A DNA stretch of 50,625 nucleotides, from NCBI GenBank assembly GCA_900556455.1, contig USOV01000001.1, positions 1 through 50,625 of the forward strand. The letters are read 5' to 3'. Source of the stretch: an uncultured Clostridium sp. Lineage in GTDB: Bacteria > Bacillota > Clostridia > TANB77 > CAG-508. The stretch's first letter is position 1. The number at the start of each line of letters is the position of its first letter. This document shows positions 16,902 to 26,610 of this stretch, piece after piece. The notes under the pieces are model-generated. The model made no database searches and was not told the origin of the DNA. It saw nothing but the letters and a program-made list of their open reading frames with translations. The position numbers and the translations under genes are program-made.

Positions 16902-17537
16902 TTGATAGAGAAAATATGTAACGCCTTAACAAAAAGAATAAGAAAAGAAATGCCAGAAGTAGATGACGAAAGAGCAGAAGTAATTAACTATGGCTTGCAA
17001 CTTGTAATAGGAGAAATTCCAAAAACTATTATATTAATAATAATTGCGTGGCTTTTAGGAGTACTTAAATTAACAATATTAGCAGTATTATTAATATTAC
17101 CCTATAGAACAGTTTCTGGAGGGGTTCATTTAAGAACTCATATAGGGTGTATTGTAGCAACAACAATAATGTATACAGGAAATGCTTTCCTCAGCCAATA
17201 TTTAGTATGGAATGGCAATTTAATAAAATATATAACAGCATTATTAATATGGGCATTTAGCATGGTAATGATAAAAAAATATGCTCCAGCAGACACACAA
17301 GATGTGCCAATTTTAAGAAAAAAAGAAAGGAAAATAAAACAAATATTCTCATATATAATAATGACAATAACATTAGCAATAGGCTTAATTATAAGGAATA
17401 ATACTATATCAAATTTATTAATAATAGGAACATTATTACAGACAATAACAATCACAAAACTCATGTACAAATTAACCAAAAACAAATATGGATATTTAGA
17501 ATATATAAAAGCAGAAAATATTGAAACAACAAATTAA
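16902..17537 (+). CDS. agrB: AgrB, peptidase/exporter of the autoinducing peptide
   Basis: A 211-residue multi-pass membrane protein with the AgrB signature: MPEVDDERAEVINYGLQLVIGE, the catalytic histidine in SGGVHLRTHIGC and the cysteine in THIGC. AgrB cleaves AgrD and forms the thiolactone. TTG 16902 is preferred (giving MIEKICNALTKRIRKEM) because the RBS lies 7 bases upstream; a GTG at 16893 lies inside that RBS. agrD follows. Confidence 0.88.
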   Translation: MIEKICNALTKRIRKEMPEVDDERAEVINYGLQLVIGEIPKTIILIIIAWLLGVLKLTILAVLLILPYRTVSGGVHLRTHIGCIVATTIMYTGNAFLSQYLVWNGNLIKYITALLIWAFSMVMIKKYAPADTQDVPILRKKERKIKQIFSYIIMTITLAIGLIIRNNTISNLLIIGTLLQTITITKLMYKLTKNKYGYLEYIKAENIETTN

Positions 17538-17594
17538 ACATGCTACATAAAAAAATACACATAAATAAATGTAGAAATAAAGGAGGTAATTTGT

Positions 17595-17714
17595 ATGGTA
17601 AAATTGTTAGCAAAAATCGCAGAAAAATATGCAAAATCAACAAATACTGCATGCATGGTATGGGTAGTTTTGCACCAACCAAAAATGCCAGCATCTTTAG
17701 TAAAAAAAGATTAA
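17595..17714 (+). CDS. agrD: AgrD-type cyclic lactone autoinducer precursor
   Basis: A 39-residue precursor: amphipathic leader (MVKLLAKIAEKYAKSTNTA), a single cysteine at position 20 in ACMVWVV, and the AgrB-recognition tail HQPKMPASLVKKD, where Q-P-K-x-P is typical. A ring from Cys20 over four following residues (CMVWV) would be usual for staphylococcal/clostridial AIPs; the exact ends cannot be read from DNA. RBS AGGAGGT, 58 bases after agrB. Confidence 0.85.
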   Translation: MVKLLAKIAEKYAKSTNTACMVWVVLHQPKMPASLVKKD

Positions 17715-17753
17715 TTTAGCAAAAAGGAATTTTAAGAGAATTTAAAATTTAAG

Positions 17754-17800
17754 AAACACCTTAAAATGCGGTATAAAAATTACATTTTAAGGTGTTTTGC
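17754..17800 (+). terminator. Terminator after agrBD
   Basis: AACACCTTAAAATG...CATTTTAAGGTGTTTT. It separates agrBD from the oppositely directed agrC. Confidence 0.85.
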
Positions 17801-17827
17801 TGTTTTATATTCGGAGCTAGAAATCTT

Positions 17828-19174
17828 CTAACAATAAATTTCAAATTGCTGTTTAAAATATTTTTCAGATTTTGTTGTATATAAATCTAAGTTATTATTT
17901 CTTTTAACAGTTTGTCTTACTTCCCATAAACCAAGCCCATGGTTTTTAACATCTTCACTTTTCTTTGATGTTTTACCCTTTTCAAAAATTTCATCTATGT
18001 TTACATCTTTATTCATGTATGTATTTTCTATAATAAATAATTGCTTATTTTTCTTATTATCTTTTCTAAAAGTAATAGTAATTTCTTTTTCTTCACACTG
18101 TTTGGCAGCATCAATTGCATTATCAATTAAAATTCCTAATATTCTAGTTAACTCATAAATTTTCATATTTATTGTAGATAAATCCATAAATATTTCTAAA
18201 TTAAATTTAATTCCAAGTTCTGCAGCATCATGGTACTTAGCAGTAAGTAAACTATAAATTGCAGGATTATTAATAACTTCAGGACTTAATAACGCTAGAT
18301 TATTAACTTTTTGACAGTCATCTAAAACTTGAGAATAGTATTCTTTCAATCCATCCATGTTGTTTGTAGCAATATATCCACCTATACCTTGAACAATATT
18401 ATTAAAATCATGTTTAAAACCACGAATTTTATCATATAAAACAGTTAAAGTTTTATTATATAATTTTTCTTCTTCCAATTTCTCAGTAGTTACCTCTAAC
18501 TGTATTGTCCTAGACAAACTATATATATTAATAAAGAAATATAATAGTAATGTGACCATACCAACTATTAGCAAACCTAAAGAAATTGTCTCAATATATG
18601 AAAATAATATAAAATATTGTATCGCAATAGCTAAAAGCCCTATTAATGTATTAATTAATAAAATATTATTATGCTTTAAGGTAGATAAGATGTTTACTTT
18701 TTTTATTATAAAAATCAGAGTTAATATATAAACTATAATATAATTCAAAACAGATAAAACAAATTTATAAATAGGGACATATATAATTTGTTCTGTAGTT
18801 AAACCAAATACTAACACACAAAACTTCTGAATAAACAAAGAAGTTAGAATAAATAAAATATATGGGATAATTTCTGCTAAAATAGCTTTTAATAAATTGG
18901 TTTTATAAATTAAAATTACCAGTATAGGACAAGCAAGTATATTTATAAATGTATTAAAAGGAGAAGGAACTATAAATGCAGATATAATAGCAATACATGA
19001 GAATATAAGTACATATAAAAAGTTTTGCTTTTTAGTAGATTTAATTTTAAGAATAGTAGTAAATAATAACATTGAAATATAAACTTCAATAAAAGTAAGA
19101 GGAGAACATATAATTTTTGTAATTAACTCACTTTCAGTTATTAACACACTCCAAATTGTTTGTAGAATTTCCAT
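17828..19174 (-). CDS. agrC: AgrC-type sensor histidine kinase
   Basis: A 448-residue sensor: about six hydrophobic segments over residues 1-210, a linker, the phospho-accepting histidine in RGFKHDFNNIVQGIGGY, and a GHKL ATPase domain with ILIDNAIDAAKQ (N box) and NHGLGLWEVRQ (G box). It senses the AgrD-derived peptide. ATG 19174 follows GGAGGT; the start lies within agrA (41-base overlap). Order on this strand is agrA-agrC. Confidence 0.85.
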   Translation of the reverse strand: MEILQTIWSVLITESELITKIICSPLTFIEVYISMLLFTTILKIKSTKKQNFLYVLIFSCIAIISAFIVPSPFNTFINILACPILVILIYKTNLLKAILAEIIPYILFILTSLFIQKFCVLVFGLTTEQIIYVPIYKFVLSVLNYIIVYILTLIFIIKKVNILSTLKHNNILLINTLIGLLAIAIQYFILFSYIETISLGLLIVGMVTLLLYFFINIYSLSRTIQLEVTTEKLEEEKLYNKTLTVLYDKIRGFKHDFNNIVQGIGGYIATNNMDGLKEYYSQVLDDCQKVNNLALLSPEVINNPAIYSLLTAKYHDAAELGIKFNLEIFMDLSTINMKIYELTRILGILIDNAIDAAKQCEEKEITITFRKDNKKNKQLFIIENTYMNKDVNIDEIFEKGKTSKKSEDVKNHGLGLWEVRQTVKRNNNLDLYTTKSEKYFKQQFEIYC

Positions 19175-19868
19175 TTTTAAATACCTCCATAAAATTTGTT
19201 TTATATTTTGCTCCAATTGTGCACGAGCAATTATTTTTTAATTCTAAAATATTTTCACTAAAATTCAGTTTTTTAACATTATTGACATTTACAATATAAG
19301 ACTTATGACATCTTACAAAATTGTCCGGTAGACAATCCTTGAACTTAGAAAAAGAACTATAAGTTTCATAATTATCCTCATTTGTACAAAAGACTAATTT
19401 CATACCGTCTTTTTTAATGTAATAGATATCATTTGCGTTAATTATAGTTCTATTATTATTTAATTTTATAAATTGATTAGGTTTTAATGTCATATCTTCT
19501 ACTAAACGTAACATAGTTTCTTCTAGTCGTTCAGCTACAATGGGTTTAACAAGATAATCAAAGGTTTTGTATTTATAGGCAAGAAGGGCATATTCTAAAT
19601 GACCTGTTAAAAAGATAATATAAATATTTTTATTGCTTTTTCTGATTAAATCTGCAATATCACAGCCAGTTAAATCAGAATTTAAGTTAATGTCTAAAAA
19701 TAATACATCAACTTTATTGTTTTCTACATATTCTAAAATATCGTGTGGATTAGATGCTGAGTAGCTTATTTCTGCTTCAATATTATTTTTAATAAAAATA
19801 GATTCTAACAGTTTTGATAGTCTCTTTAATGATGGGATACTGTCATCACACAGAACAAAATTTAACAT
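19134..19868 (-). CDS. agrA: AgrA-type LytTR response regulator
   Basis: A 244-residue regulator: receiver domain with acidic pair DD (8-9), phospho-Asp in DVLFLDINL, and KPI lysine; then a LytTR DNA-binding domain (residues about 140-240) with FVRCHKSYIVNVNNV. Expected to bind paired LytTR sites near agr promoters. It overlaps agrC. Confidence 0.88.
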   Translation of the reverse strand: MLNFVLCDDSIPSLKRLSKLLESIFIKNNIEAEISYSASNPHDILEYVENNKVDVLFLDINLNSDLTGCDIADLIRKSNKNIYIIFLTGHLEYALLAYKYKTFDYLVKPIVAERLEETMLRLVEDMTLKPNQFIKLNNNRTIINANDIYYIKKDGMKLVFCTNEDNYETYSSFSKFKDCLPDNFVRCHKSYIVNVNNVKKLNFSENILELKNNCSCTIGAKYKTNFMEVFKNGNSTNNLECVNN

Positions 19869-20144
19869 TTACATCACCAACTAATAAACCTGGAAACATG
19901 CGAAATTTAGGGGAAAAAAGCAACCAATAAAGCAATAAAAAAATTCCTATTTTTTCCAGAACTATAATAACTATAATCTAATTTTGGGGTGATGTCAAGT
20001 GTAAAATGTCAAAAAATGTAAAAAACAACTAAGAGATAAATATTGATATATAAGTTAATAAAACAGCTGCAAAAATTACAGGAAAAACATTATCATAATT
20101 CAAAAAATGAAAACATAAAATTAGGGGAAGGAGAAAAGTGAATT

Positions 20145-20954
20145 ATGAAAAAAAAGGTATTTTTGTTTAGCATATGCTTAGTATTTACATTCCTATTTGG
20201 TTTAGCTGCAATGAATTCAAATGAAAGTAGAAACCTAACAGTTACTACTGCATCTGAAGCACTTAGTAATAAAAAGATAGGTTGGGGTATAAAAAGAAAC
20301 GATAACCATGACCAGCCAGATTTGGGTTCAAATAACAAAAAATTAATAGATGAAAATGAAGATATAGCAATGGGAAATACGGAAGATAAATATGTATATT
20401 TAACTTTTGATAATGGATATGAAGCAGGATATACTAATCAAATTTTAGATACATTAAAGGCAAATAATGTAAAAGCTGCATTTTTTATAACTGGACATTA
20501 CTTAAATACACAGCCAGAACTAGTCGAAAGAATGATAAATGAGGGGCATATTGTAGGGAACCACACCGTCAACCATTATAGTATGCCAGACTTATCAGAT
20601 GAGGAAATAAAAAAAGAAATTCAAACATTACATACTGCGGTATATGAAAAATTTAATTATGAGATGAAATACTTAAGACCGCCAAAGGGAGAGTTTAGCC
20701 AAAGAACATTAAGTATTACAAAAAATCTAGGATATAAAACAGTAATGTGGAGCTTTGCATATGATGATTGGGATGAGAAAAAACAAGGAAGAGAAGAATA
20801 TGCAAAAGAAAAAATACTTTCCAATGTGCACAATGGATGTGTTATGCTACTACACGCAAATTCAAAGGATAACAGTAACATTTTAAACGATATAATTGGT
20901 CAAATAAAAAATATGGGATATGAGTTTAAAACATTAGATGAATTCAAAAGATAG
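20145..20954 (+). CDS. pdaA: PdaA-like polysaccharide deacetylase (spore cortex)
   Basis: A 269-residue protein with an N-terminal signal/anchor and a NodB domain: TFDNGYEAGYT, GNHTVNHYSMP metal-binding histidines, RPPKGEFS, and LLHANS. The TFDNGYE variant is typical of PdaA, which makes muramic delta-lactam in spore cortex. Own RBS GGGGAAGGAG. Upstream of yqfC-yqfD, also sporulation genes. Confidence 0.85.
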   Translation: MKKKVFLFSICLVFTFLFGLAAMNSNESRNLTVTTASEALSNKKIGWGIKRNDNHDQPDLGSNNKKLIDENEDIAMGNTEDKYVYLTFDNGYEAGYTNQILDTLKANNVKAAFFITGHYLNTQPELVERMINEGHIVGNHTVNHYSMPDLSDEEIKKEIQTLHTAVYEKFNYEMKYLRPPKGEFSQRTLSITKNLGYKTVMWSFAYDDWDEKKQGREEYAKEKILSNVHNGCVMLLHANSKDNSNILNDIIGQIKNMGYEFKTLDEFKR

Positions 20955-21014
20955 TCTGCCAAATTTTGACTAGGGTAAGACATTAAGCTTTAAATTAGAA
21001 TAAAAGGAGAACAT

Positions 21015-21287
21015 ATGAATAGAAAAGTAAATAAATTTGCGCAAATGTTAGATATGCCAAGGGAATTAGATAAAAAACAGACAAAAGTAACTATAATTTC
21101 TTTTGATGAAATTTTAATAGAAAATTACAAAGGCATTATGGAATATGAGGAATTTTGTGTAAAAATAAATACAGAAATCGGAATTATAAATATAAATGGA
21201 TTTAATCTGAATTTGGAACAAATGACAAATGAAGATGTTTTAGTAAAAGGAGTAATAAACAGTATAGATTTAGAAAGGGTAAGCTAA
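21015..21287 (+). CDS. yqfC: Sporulation protein YqfC
   Basis: A 90-residue protein matching YqfC (LDMPRELDKKQTKVTIISFDEILIENYKGIMEYEEFCVKINT). Sigma-E controlled in Bacillus; biochemical role unknown. Its TAA overlaps the yqfD ATG by one base. Confidence 0.85.
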   Translation: MNRKVNKFAQMLDMPRELDKKQTKVTIISFDEILIENYKGIMEYEEFCVKINTEIGIININGFNLNLEQMTNEDVLVKGVINSIDLERVS

Positions 21288-22471
21288 TGATTTTTAAAAT
21301 ACTTATTTTTTATATATTAGGTTATTTAAATATAGAAGTAGAGGGAATTTTTGTAGAAAGATTTATAAATATTTGTAAAAGCAAAGGCATTTTATTATGG
21401 AATGTAAAAATGGAAAAAGGAGTAATCCTTCATGCCAATATTGGAATTAGAGATTATAAAAACATAAGGCCAATTGCAAAAAAAACTGGTACAAAAATTA
21501 GAATTAAGAAAAAACATGGAAATCCTTTTATACTAAAAAAATATAAAAAAAGAAAAACTTTTGTAGCAATATTAATTTTAGCAATTGTATTAATTAGCAC
21601 AATGGCAAATTTTGTATGGAATATAGACATTTCGGGGAATGAAAATATATCAAAAGAAGAAATTGTTACAGCACTAGAGGAGGAGGGTTTAAAAACTGGT
21701 GTGTATAAAGGAAAAATAGATGCAAATTCAGTTATACAGAATATAAGGCTAAAAAGAAATGATATTGCATGGATGGGAATTACAATTGAAGGAACAAATG
21801 CAAAAGTAAAAATAAAAGAAAGTACAGAAGCACCTAATATTATAGAAGAAGATGAGTTTTGCAATATTATTGCAGATAAAAGCGGGATGATTACAAAAAT
21901 AAATGCTCAAAATGGTACGGTGGCTGTAAAAGAAGGAGATATTGTAAAACAGGGAGATATTTTAGTAAATGGCTATTTAGAGGGAAAATATACTGGTTTT
22001 AGGTATGTTCATGCTTTAGCAAATATAGAAGCAAAAGTATGGTACTCAAAAAAAGAAAAAATTTATTTAACACAGCAAGTCCCTACGGACACAGGAAATA
22101 CCGAGGAAAAATATAGCCTAAGTATAAATGATTTTAAAATAAATTTTTATAAAACCCTTTCAAAATTTGAAAATTATGATACAATATATAAAAGCAAAAG
22201 ATTAAAGTTATTTTCTAATTTTTATTTACCAGTAGAAATATTAAAAATAACAAATAAAGAGTATGAGATAAAGAATGTAACATATACGGAAGAAGCAATT
22301 ATCGAGATTTGGACACCTAAAATAGAAGAAGAACTAAGAAAACAAATTGAAAATCAAGATAATATTATAAATAAACAAACAAACATATATGAAAATGAAG
22401 GGTATATAGAAATAGAAGTTATTTATGAAGTGCTTGAAACTATTGGAGTTGAAGACAAAATTGTTTTTTGA
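21287..22471 (+). CDS. yqfD: Sporulation protein YqfD
   Basis: A 394-residue protein with a cytoplasmic N-terminal region, one membrane segment near residues 90-110, a POTRA-like part (WNIDISGNENISKEEIVTALEEEGLKTG) and a conserved domain with DIVKQGDILVNG. Sigma-E regulated; proposed to act in forespore-mother cell contact. Coupled to yqfC. Confidence 0.88.
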   Translation: MIFKILIFYILGYLNIEVEGIFVERFINICKSKGILLWNVKMEKGVILHANIGIRDYKNIRPIAKKTGTKIRIKKKHGNPFILKKYKKRKTFVAILILAIVLISTMANFVWNIDISGNENISKEEIVTALEEEGLKTGVYKGKIDANSVIQNIRLKRNDIAWMGITIEGTNAKVKIKESTEAPNIIEEDEFCNIIADKSGMITKINAQNGTVAVKEGDIVKQGDILVNGYLEGKYTGFRYVHALANIEAKVWYSKKEKIYLTQQVPTDTGNTEEKYSLSINDFKINFYKTLSKFENYDTIYKSKRLKLFSNFYLPVEILKITNKEYEIKNVTYTEEAIIEIWTPKIEEELRKQIENQDNIINKQTNIYENEGYIEIEVIYEVLETIGVEDKIVF

Positions 22472-22543
22472 CGGTGGAGGCAACTAGCGATTGCCTACTA
22501 CATCAAAAATCATACTGAAAAATGAAAAATGGAGGGTGAGAAA

Positions 22544-23752
22544 ATGGAGCAAAGAAGTTTGCGCGTAGTTGAAACAAATAAAACGTTTTTTAACAAAATA
22601 ACTAACACGCTTTCCAAATTATTAGTTCCTACTAGAATAGGATTAAACAGCATGATGATTTCTATGAAAAGGAATAGTTTGTTAAAAGCATATGTAAGCT
22701 ATATGGGAGCTCAAGATGAAGCTAAAAAAGAATTAGCAGCTAAAAAATATGAAGATGCATATTCATTATATTTAGAAGTAATTGATAAAAATATAATGGA
22801 TTCGGTTTATAAAAAAGTAAAAAATAATATAGCAACAAATTTTGAAAAAGAGGCTCTAGCAAAATATTATTTTGTAGTTAGCTTAAAAAATACAAATTAT
22901 ATAGAATACAAATATAAAAAACAAGAATATTTACTACATGTAGATTATGAAACAGCTAGCAATATAAAAAAAGAAAGCTTATTAAAAACTTATAAAGAAT
23001 TTTATGTTTATAAAATGGATTCTTTATATAAGGGGTTATTAAAAAATTACTCAGTTGAAATTAGTGATAATTTAAGAAAGGACAAGTCATCTGAAAAAAC
23101 ATTTGAAAAGATTTTTAGTAGCCTAGAAACTTATGTGTCTGAAATTTTGCCAATAAAAATGGCATTAGATAGTGAAAATACTAAATATAAAGAAGAATAT
23201 GAAAAATATGAAGAAGCTGCATTAGGAAAATTAAATGAACAAGAAAAAATACTTAAAAACATGACATTAGTTGGAATAAGCAGAACATTTTTCACACACA
23301 GTTTACCACTCGCTGCAACTGAAAGATGTTATATTGAACTTATGAAGCAAGTTAGAGACATAATAGTACACGAAAATACTAAAACAAAAAGAAAAAAAGC
23401 ATATGAAACACTAGTAAAAATTATAGAAGAATATAATTTAAAATTATTATCAACAAAAGTATATTGGGACAACCCAGATGAAAAATCAAAATATAAAATG
23501 TTTTGGGATAAATACAATAAAATAAACAAGATAGAAGATGAAGAAGAAAGATATAAACAAAAATTAATAATTTTCTTAAAAGAAGACATAAAAAAATTGT
23601 ACATAAATAAGAGAAAATATAAAAAGATAATAAACTTACATAAAGAATATTTAGTTGAACTTGGTGCAATGAGGGTATTCAAAAATAAATGTAAAACTAC
23701 AGAACAGTTACTTAAAGGAAATATGAAATTAGCAATTAATAAATGTAGATAG
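22544..23752 (+). CDS. Lysine-rich helical protein of unknown function (402 aa) in the phoH position
   Basis: No domain recognised. The protein is strongly charged, rich in Lys, Glu, Asn and Tyr, and predicted mostly helical with possible coiled-coil around residues 215-240 and 330-360. No signal peptide or membrane segment is evident. ATG 22544 follows GGAGGGTGAG; the ATG at 22529 overlaps this RBS. In most Firmicutes phoH lies between yqfD and ybeY; here this gene holds that place and shows no P-loop. Confidence 0.75.
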   Translation: MEQRSLRVVETNKTFFNKITNTLSKLLVPTRIGLNSMMISMKRNSLLKAYVSYMGAQDEAKKELAAKKYEDAYSLYLEVIDKNIMDSVYKKVKNNIATNFEKEALAKYYFVVSLKNTNYIEYKYKKQEYLLHVDYETASNIKKESLLKTYKEFYVYKMDSLYKGLLKNYSVEISDNLRKDKSSEKTFEKIFSSLETYVSEILPIKMALDSENTKYKEEYEKYEEAALGKLNEQEKILKNMTLVGISRTFFTHSLPLAATERCYIELMKQVRDIIVHENTKTKRKKAYETLVKIIEEYNLKLLSTKVYWDNPDEKSKYKMFWDKYNKINKIEDEEERYKQKLIIFLKEDIKKLYINKRKYKKIINLHKEYLVELGAMRVFKNKCKTTEQLLKGNMKLAINKCR

Positions 23753-23767
23753 TCACACTTATAAGAT

Positions 23768-24259
23768 GTGGCAGATGGGATGGAGAATATGGAACATGCA
23801 GAAATAAACTTTTTAGAAATAGAGGAAAATGAGGAATACGAAAAACACATAAAATACATAATAAATGAATGCTTTAAGGAAGAAAAACTAAATAGCAAAC
23901 AGTTATATATAAATGTAGTTCTAACAACACCAGAAAACATTAGAAAAATCAATAAAGAACAAAGAAATATAGATAAAGAAACAGATGTATTATCATTCCC
24001 AATGTTTGAAAAAGAGGAAATAAAGCAAATACCAGATAATCAATTCGATGTATTAGGAGATATAGTTATATCAATAGATAGAGTAAAAGAACAAGCAATA
24101 GAATATGGACATAGCTTTGAAAGAGAACTATCTTATATGGTAGTACATGGATTTTACCACATTCTAGGATATGACCATATGGTAGAAGAAGATAAAATAA
24201 AAATGAGAGAAAAAGAAGAAAATATATTAAACAAATTAAAGATAACTAGGGAGGTATAA
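23768..24259 (+). CDS. ybeY: Endoribonuclease YbeY
   Basis: A UPF0054 metalloprotein; zinc motif HGFYHILGYDH, and DVLSFPMF in the core. YbeY matures 16S rRNA 3' ends and takes part in ribosome quality control. The start is unclear: GTG 23768, ATG 23780 and ATG 23789 are in frame and none has a strong RBS. Followed 2 bases later by the DUF3048 gene. Confidence 0.88.
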   Translation: MADGMENMEHAEINFLEIEENEEYEKHIKYIINECFKEEKLNSKQLYINVVLTTPENIRKINKEQRNIDKETDVLSFPMFEKEEIKQIPDNQFDVLGDIVISIDRVKEQAIEYGHSFERELSYMVVHGFYHILGYDHMVEEDKIKMREKEENILNKLKITREV

Positions 24260-24261
24260 AA

Positions 24262-25380
24262 ATGGAAAGAAGAGGACAAAGAACAAGTAATAATAGTGGA
24301 AAAAGAATAGTAATAGTACTAATCATAGCAGTGTTAATATTAGCCGCAATGTTTTTAGTAAAATATTTAAAAGGTGAAAAAGAAGTATCAAATAATGTAA
24401 TAGAAAACAATGGAGAACAAAAAGAAATAATAGTTAAAAAGTTGAAAATAGTAGATGAAGATTCAAAATCTAGACCATATGCAGTCATGATAAATAATAA
24501 TCATGCAGCATGGCCACAATGTGGAATTCAAGATGCATATTTAGTATATGAAATAATATCTGAAGGTGGAATAACTAGAATGATGGCTCTTTATAAAGAC
24601 CAAGATACTGCAAAGATAGGTTCTATAAGAAGTGCAAGACATTATTTTATAGACTATGCAGAAGAAAATGATGCAATATTCGTACATTGGGGAGGAAGTC
24701 CACAAGCATATTCAAGATTAAACCAAGGAATAGATTCATTAGATGGTATAGCATTAGAAGGTTCAGTATTTTTTAGAGATAAAACATTAAAAAGAGATTA
24801 TGAACATACAGGATTTACAAGTATGGAAAATGTAAAAGAATATGCTAAAAAACAAGGGTATACAAGAGATACAAATAAGGATTTACTTTTAAACTACTCT
24901 GTAGATGAAATAGATTTATCTGCTTTAACTGGGGCAGAAAGTGCTGTAGAAGTGAAAATAAAATATTCAGATTATCACACAACAAGTTATGAATATGATG
25001 AAGAAAACAAAGTTTATAAAAGAAGCATGAGCGGAAAAGCAAATGTAGACTTAGAAACTGGAGAACAATACACAGCAAAAAATATAATAGTTTATAGTGT
25101 ACAAAATTACACACTTAATGATGGAGAAAATAAAGGAAGACAAGAATTAAACAACATTGGAAGCGGAAATGGATATTATATAACAGATGGATATGCAATT
25201 CCAATTACATGGGAAAAAACATCACATAGTGGACAAACTGTGTATAAATATGCAGACGGAACAGAAATAACTGTAAATGACGGAAACACATTTATACAAA
25301 TATATCCAAAAACTGGTGACTTAACAATAACACCAAAAGTAGAAGAAGTAACAACAGAGGGAAATAATATAATTCAATAA
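24262..25380 (+). CDS. DUF3048 (YerB-like) membrane-anchored protein
   Basis: A 372-residue protein with a basic N-terminus, one membrane segment (about 17-35) and a DUF3048 domain (RPYAVMINN...QDAYLVYEIISEGGITRMMALY, IGSIRSARHYFIDYA, FVHWGGSPQAY). Extracellular by topology. The function of YerB proteins is not established. RBS GGGAGGT. Confidence 0.85.
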   Translation: MERRGQRTSNNSGKRIVIVLIIAVLILAAMFLVKYLKGEKEVSNNVIENNGEQKEIIVKKLKIVDEDSKSRPYAVMINNNHAAWPQCGIQDAYLVYEIISEGGITRMMALYKDQDTAKIGSIRSARHYFIDYAEENDAIFVHWGGSPQAYSRLNQGIDSLDGIALEGSVFFRDKTLKRDYEHTGFTSMENVKEYAKKQGYTRDTNKDLLLNYSVDEIDLSALTGAESAVEVKIKYSDYHTTSYEYDEENKVYKRSMSGKANVDLETGEQYTAKNIIVYSVQNYTLNDGENKGRQELNNIGSGNGYYITDGYAIPITWEKTSHSGQTVYKYADGTEITVNDGNTFIQIYPKTGDLTITPKVEEVTTEGNNIIQ

Positions 25381-25393
25381 TAAAATAAATTTT

Positions 25394-25428
25394 AAAAATT
25401 GCTAAATTCTACAAATTTAGCAATTTTT
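25394..25428 (+). terminator. Terminator after DUF3048 gene
   Basis: AAAAATTGCTAAATT, loop, AATTTAGCAATTTTT. Confidence 0.88.
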
Positions 25429-25451
25429 ACGATATATAATATGGAGGAAAC

Positions 25452-26354
25452 ATGGAAAACTTTAAATCAGGATTTGTTTCAATAGTAGGAAGAACAAATG
25501 TAGGAAAATCAACACTATTAAATGCTCTAGTAGGAGAAAAAGTTGCAATTACAACAAGTAAAAGCCAAACAACAAGAACAGCTATAAAAGCAATAGTAAA
25601 CAGGGAAAATTCTCAAATAATTTTTATAGACACCCCAGGAATTCATAAACCAAAAACAAAATTAGGGAATATAATGTTAGAAACAGCATGGGGAACAATA
25701 TCAAATGTAGATGTTACATTATTTGTTGTAGATGGAAGTAAACAAGACCTAGGAAAAGGAGACAGAATAATACTAGAAAAAATAAAAGAGGCAAAAGCTA
25801 AAACAATATTAGTTATAAATAAAGTAGATTTACTAAAAAAAGAAGATATTTTTAAACTAATTGAAAACTACAAAGATGAATATGATTTTGAAGCAATAAT
25901 TCCAATTTCAGCAGAAAGACAAAAAAACATAAATGAATTGCTTGATGAAATTGAAAAATATATACCAGAAGGCCCAATGTATTATGATATAGATGAATAT
26001 ACAGATCAAACAGGAAGACAATTAGTAGAAGAAGTAATCAGAGAAAAAGCTCTAAAATTATTAGATGAAGAAATACCACACGGAATTTATGTAGAAGTAG
26101 AAAAAATGAATTTAAGAAATACTACAAAAGGTGAAGAAATATACGATGTAGAAGCAATAATATATTGTTTAAGGGATTCTCATAAAGGTATTATAATAGG
26201 AAAAAATGGAGCAATGCTAAAAAGAATAGGAACATATGCAAGACAAGATTTAGAAAAAATGCTGCAAACAAAAATTAATTTAAAAATATGGGTAAAAGTA
26301 AATAACAACTGGCAAGACAATAATAGTATTGTAAAAAGATTTGAAAATAAATAG
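25452..26354 (+). CDS. era: GTPase Era
   Basis: A 300-residue GTPase: G1 GRTNVGKSTL, G3 DTPGIHKP, G4 NKVD, then a KH domain with GIIIGKNGAMLKRIG. Era binds the 16S rRNA 3' end in 30S assembly. The order ybeY-(DUF3048)-era-yqzL-recO fits the usual clostridial cluster. Confidence 0.96.
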   Translation: MENFKSGFVSIVGRTNVGKSTLLNALVGEKVAITTSKSQTTRTAIKAIVNRENSQIIFIDTPGIHKPKTKLGNIMLETAWGTISNVDVTLFVVDGSKQDLGKGDRIILEKIKEAKAKTILVINKVDLLKKEDIFKLIENYKDEYDFEAIIPISAERQKNINELLDEIEKYIPEGPMYYDIDEYTDQTGRQLVEEVIREKALKLLDEEIPHGIYVEVEKMNLRNTTKGEEIYDVEAIIYCLRDSHKGIIIGKNGAMLKRIGTYARQDLEKMLQTKINLKIWVKVNNNWQDNNSIVKRFENK

Positions 26355-26442
26355 ATGATTATTTTCATCTTAAAATAAAAAAGAATAAAAAACTACAAAG
26401 CTACAAAAGATAAAAATGAAAACTAAAGGAGATGGTAGACTT

Positions 26443-26610
26443 ATGATAAAGCAAATGGCATGGAATACATTCAAGAAAACAGGTAATATAAACACATTTT
26501 TAGAACTAAAACAAGTATCAAATATAGAACAAAATATGATGCAAAATATAAAGGCGGAAAATAGTTATGAAAATTGTAAAAACGAAGGGAATAATAATTG
26601 CAGAACATAA
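26443..26610 (+). CDS. YqzL family small protein
   Basis: 55 residues with the YqzL core AWNTFKKTGNINTFLELK. YqzL lies between era and recO in Firmicutes, exactly as here. ATG 26443 is my choice; ATG 26416 carries the RBS-like AAAGGAG inside its coding region. The 3' end overlaps recO by 44 bases. Function unknown. Confidence 0.7.
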   Translation: MIKQMAWNTFKKTGNINTFLELKQVSNIEQNMMQNIKAENSYENCKNEGNNNCRT

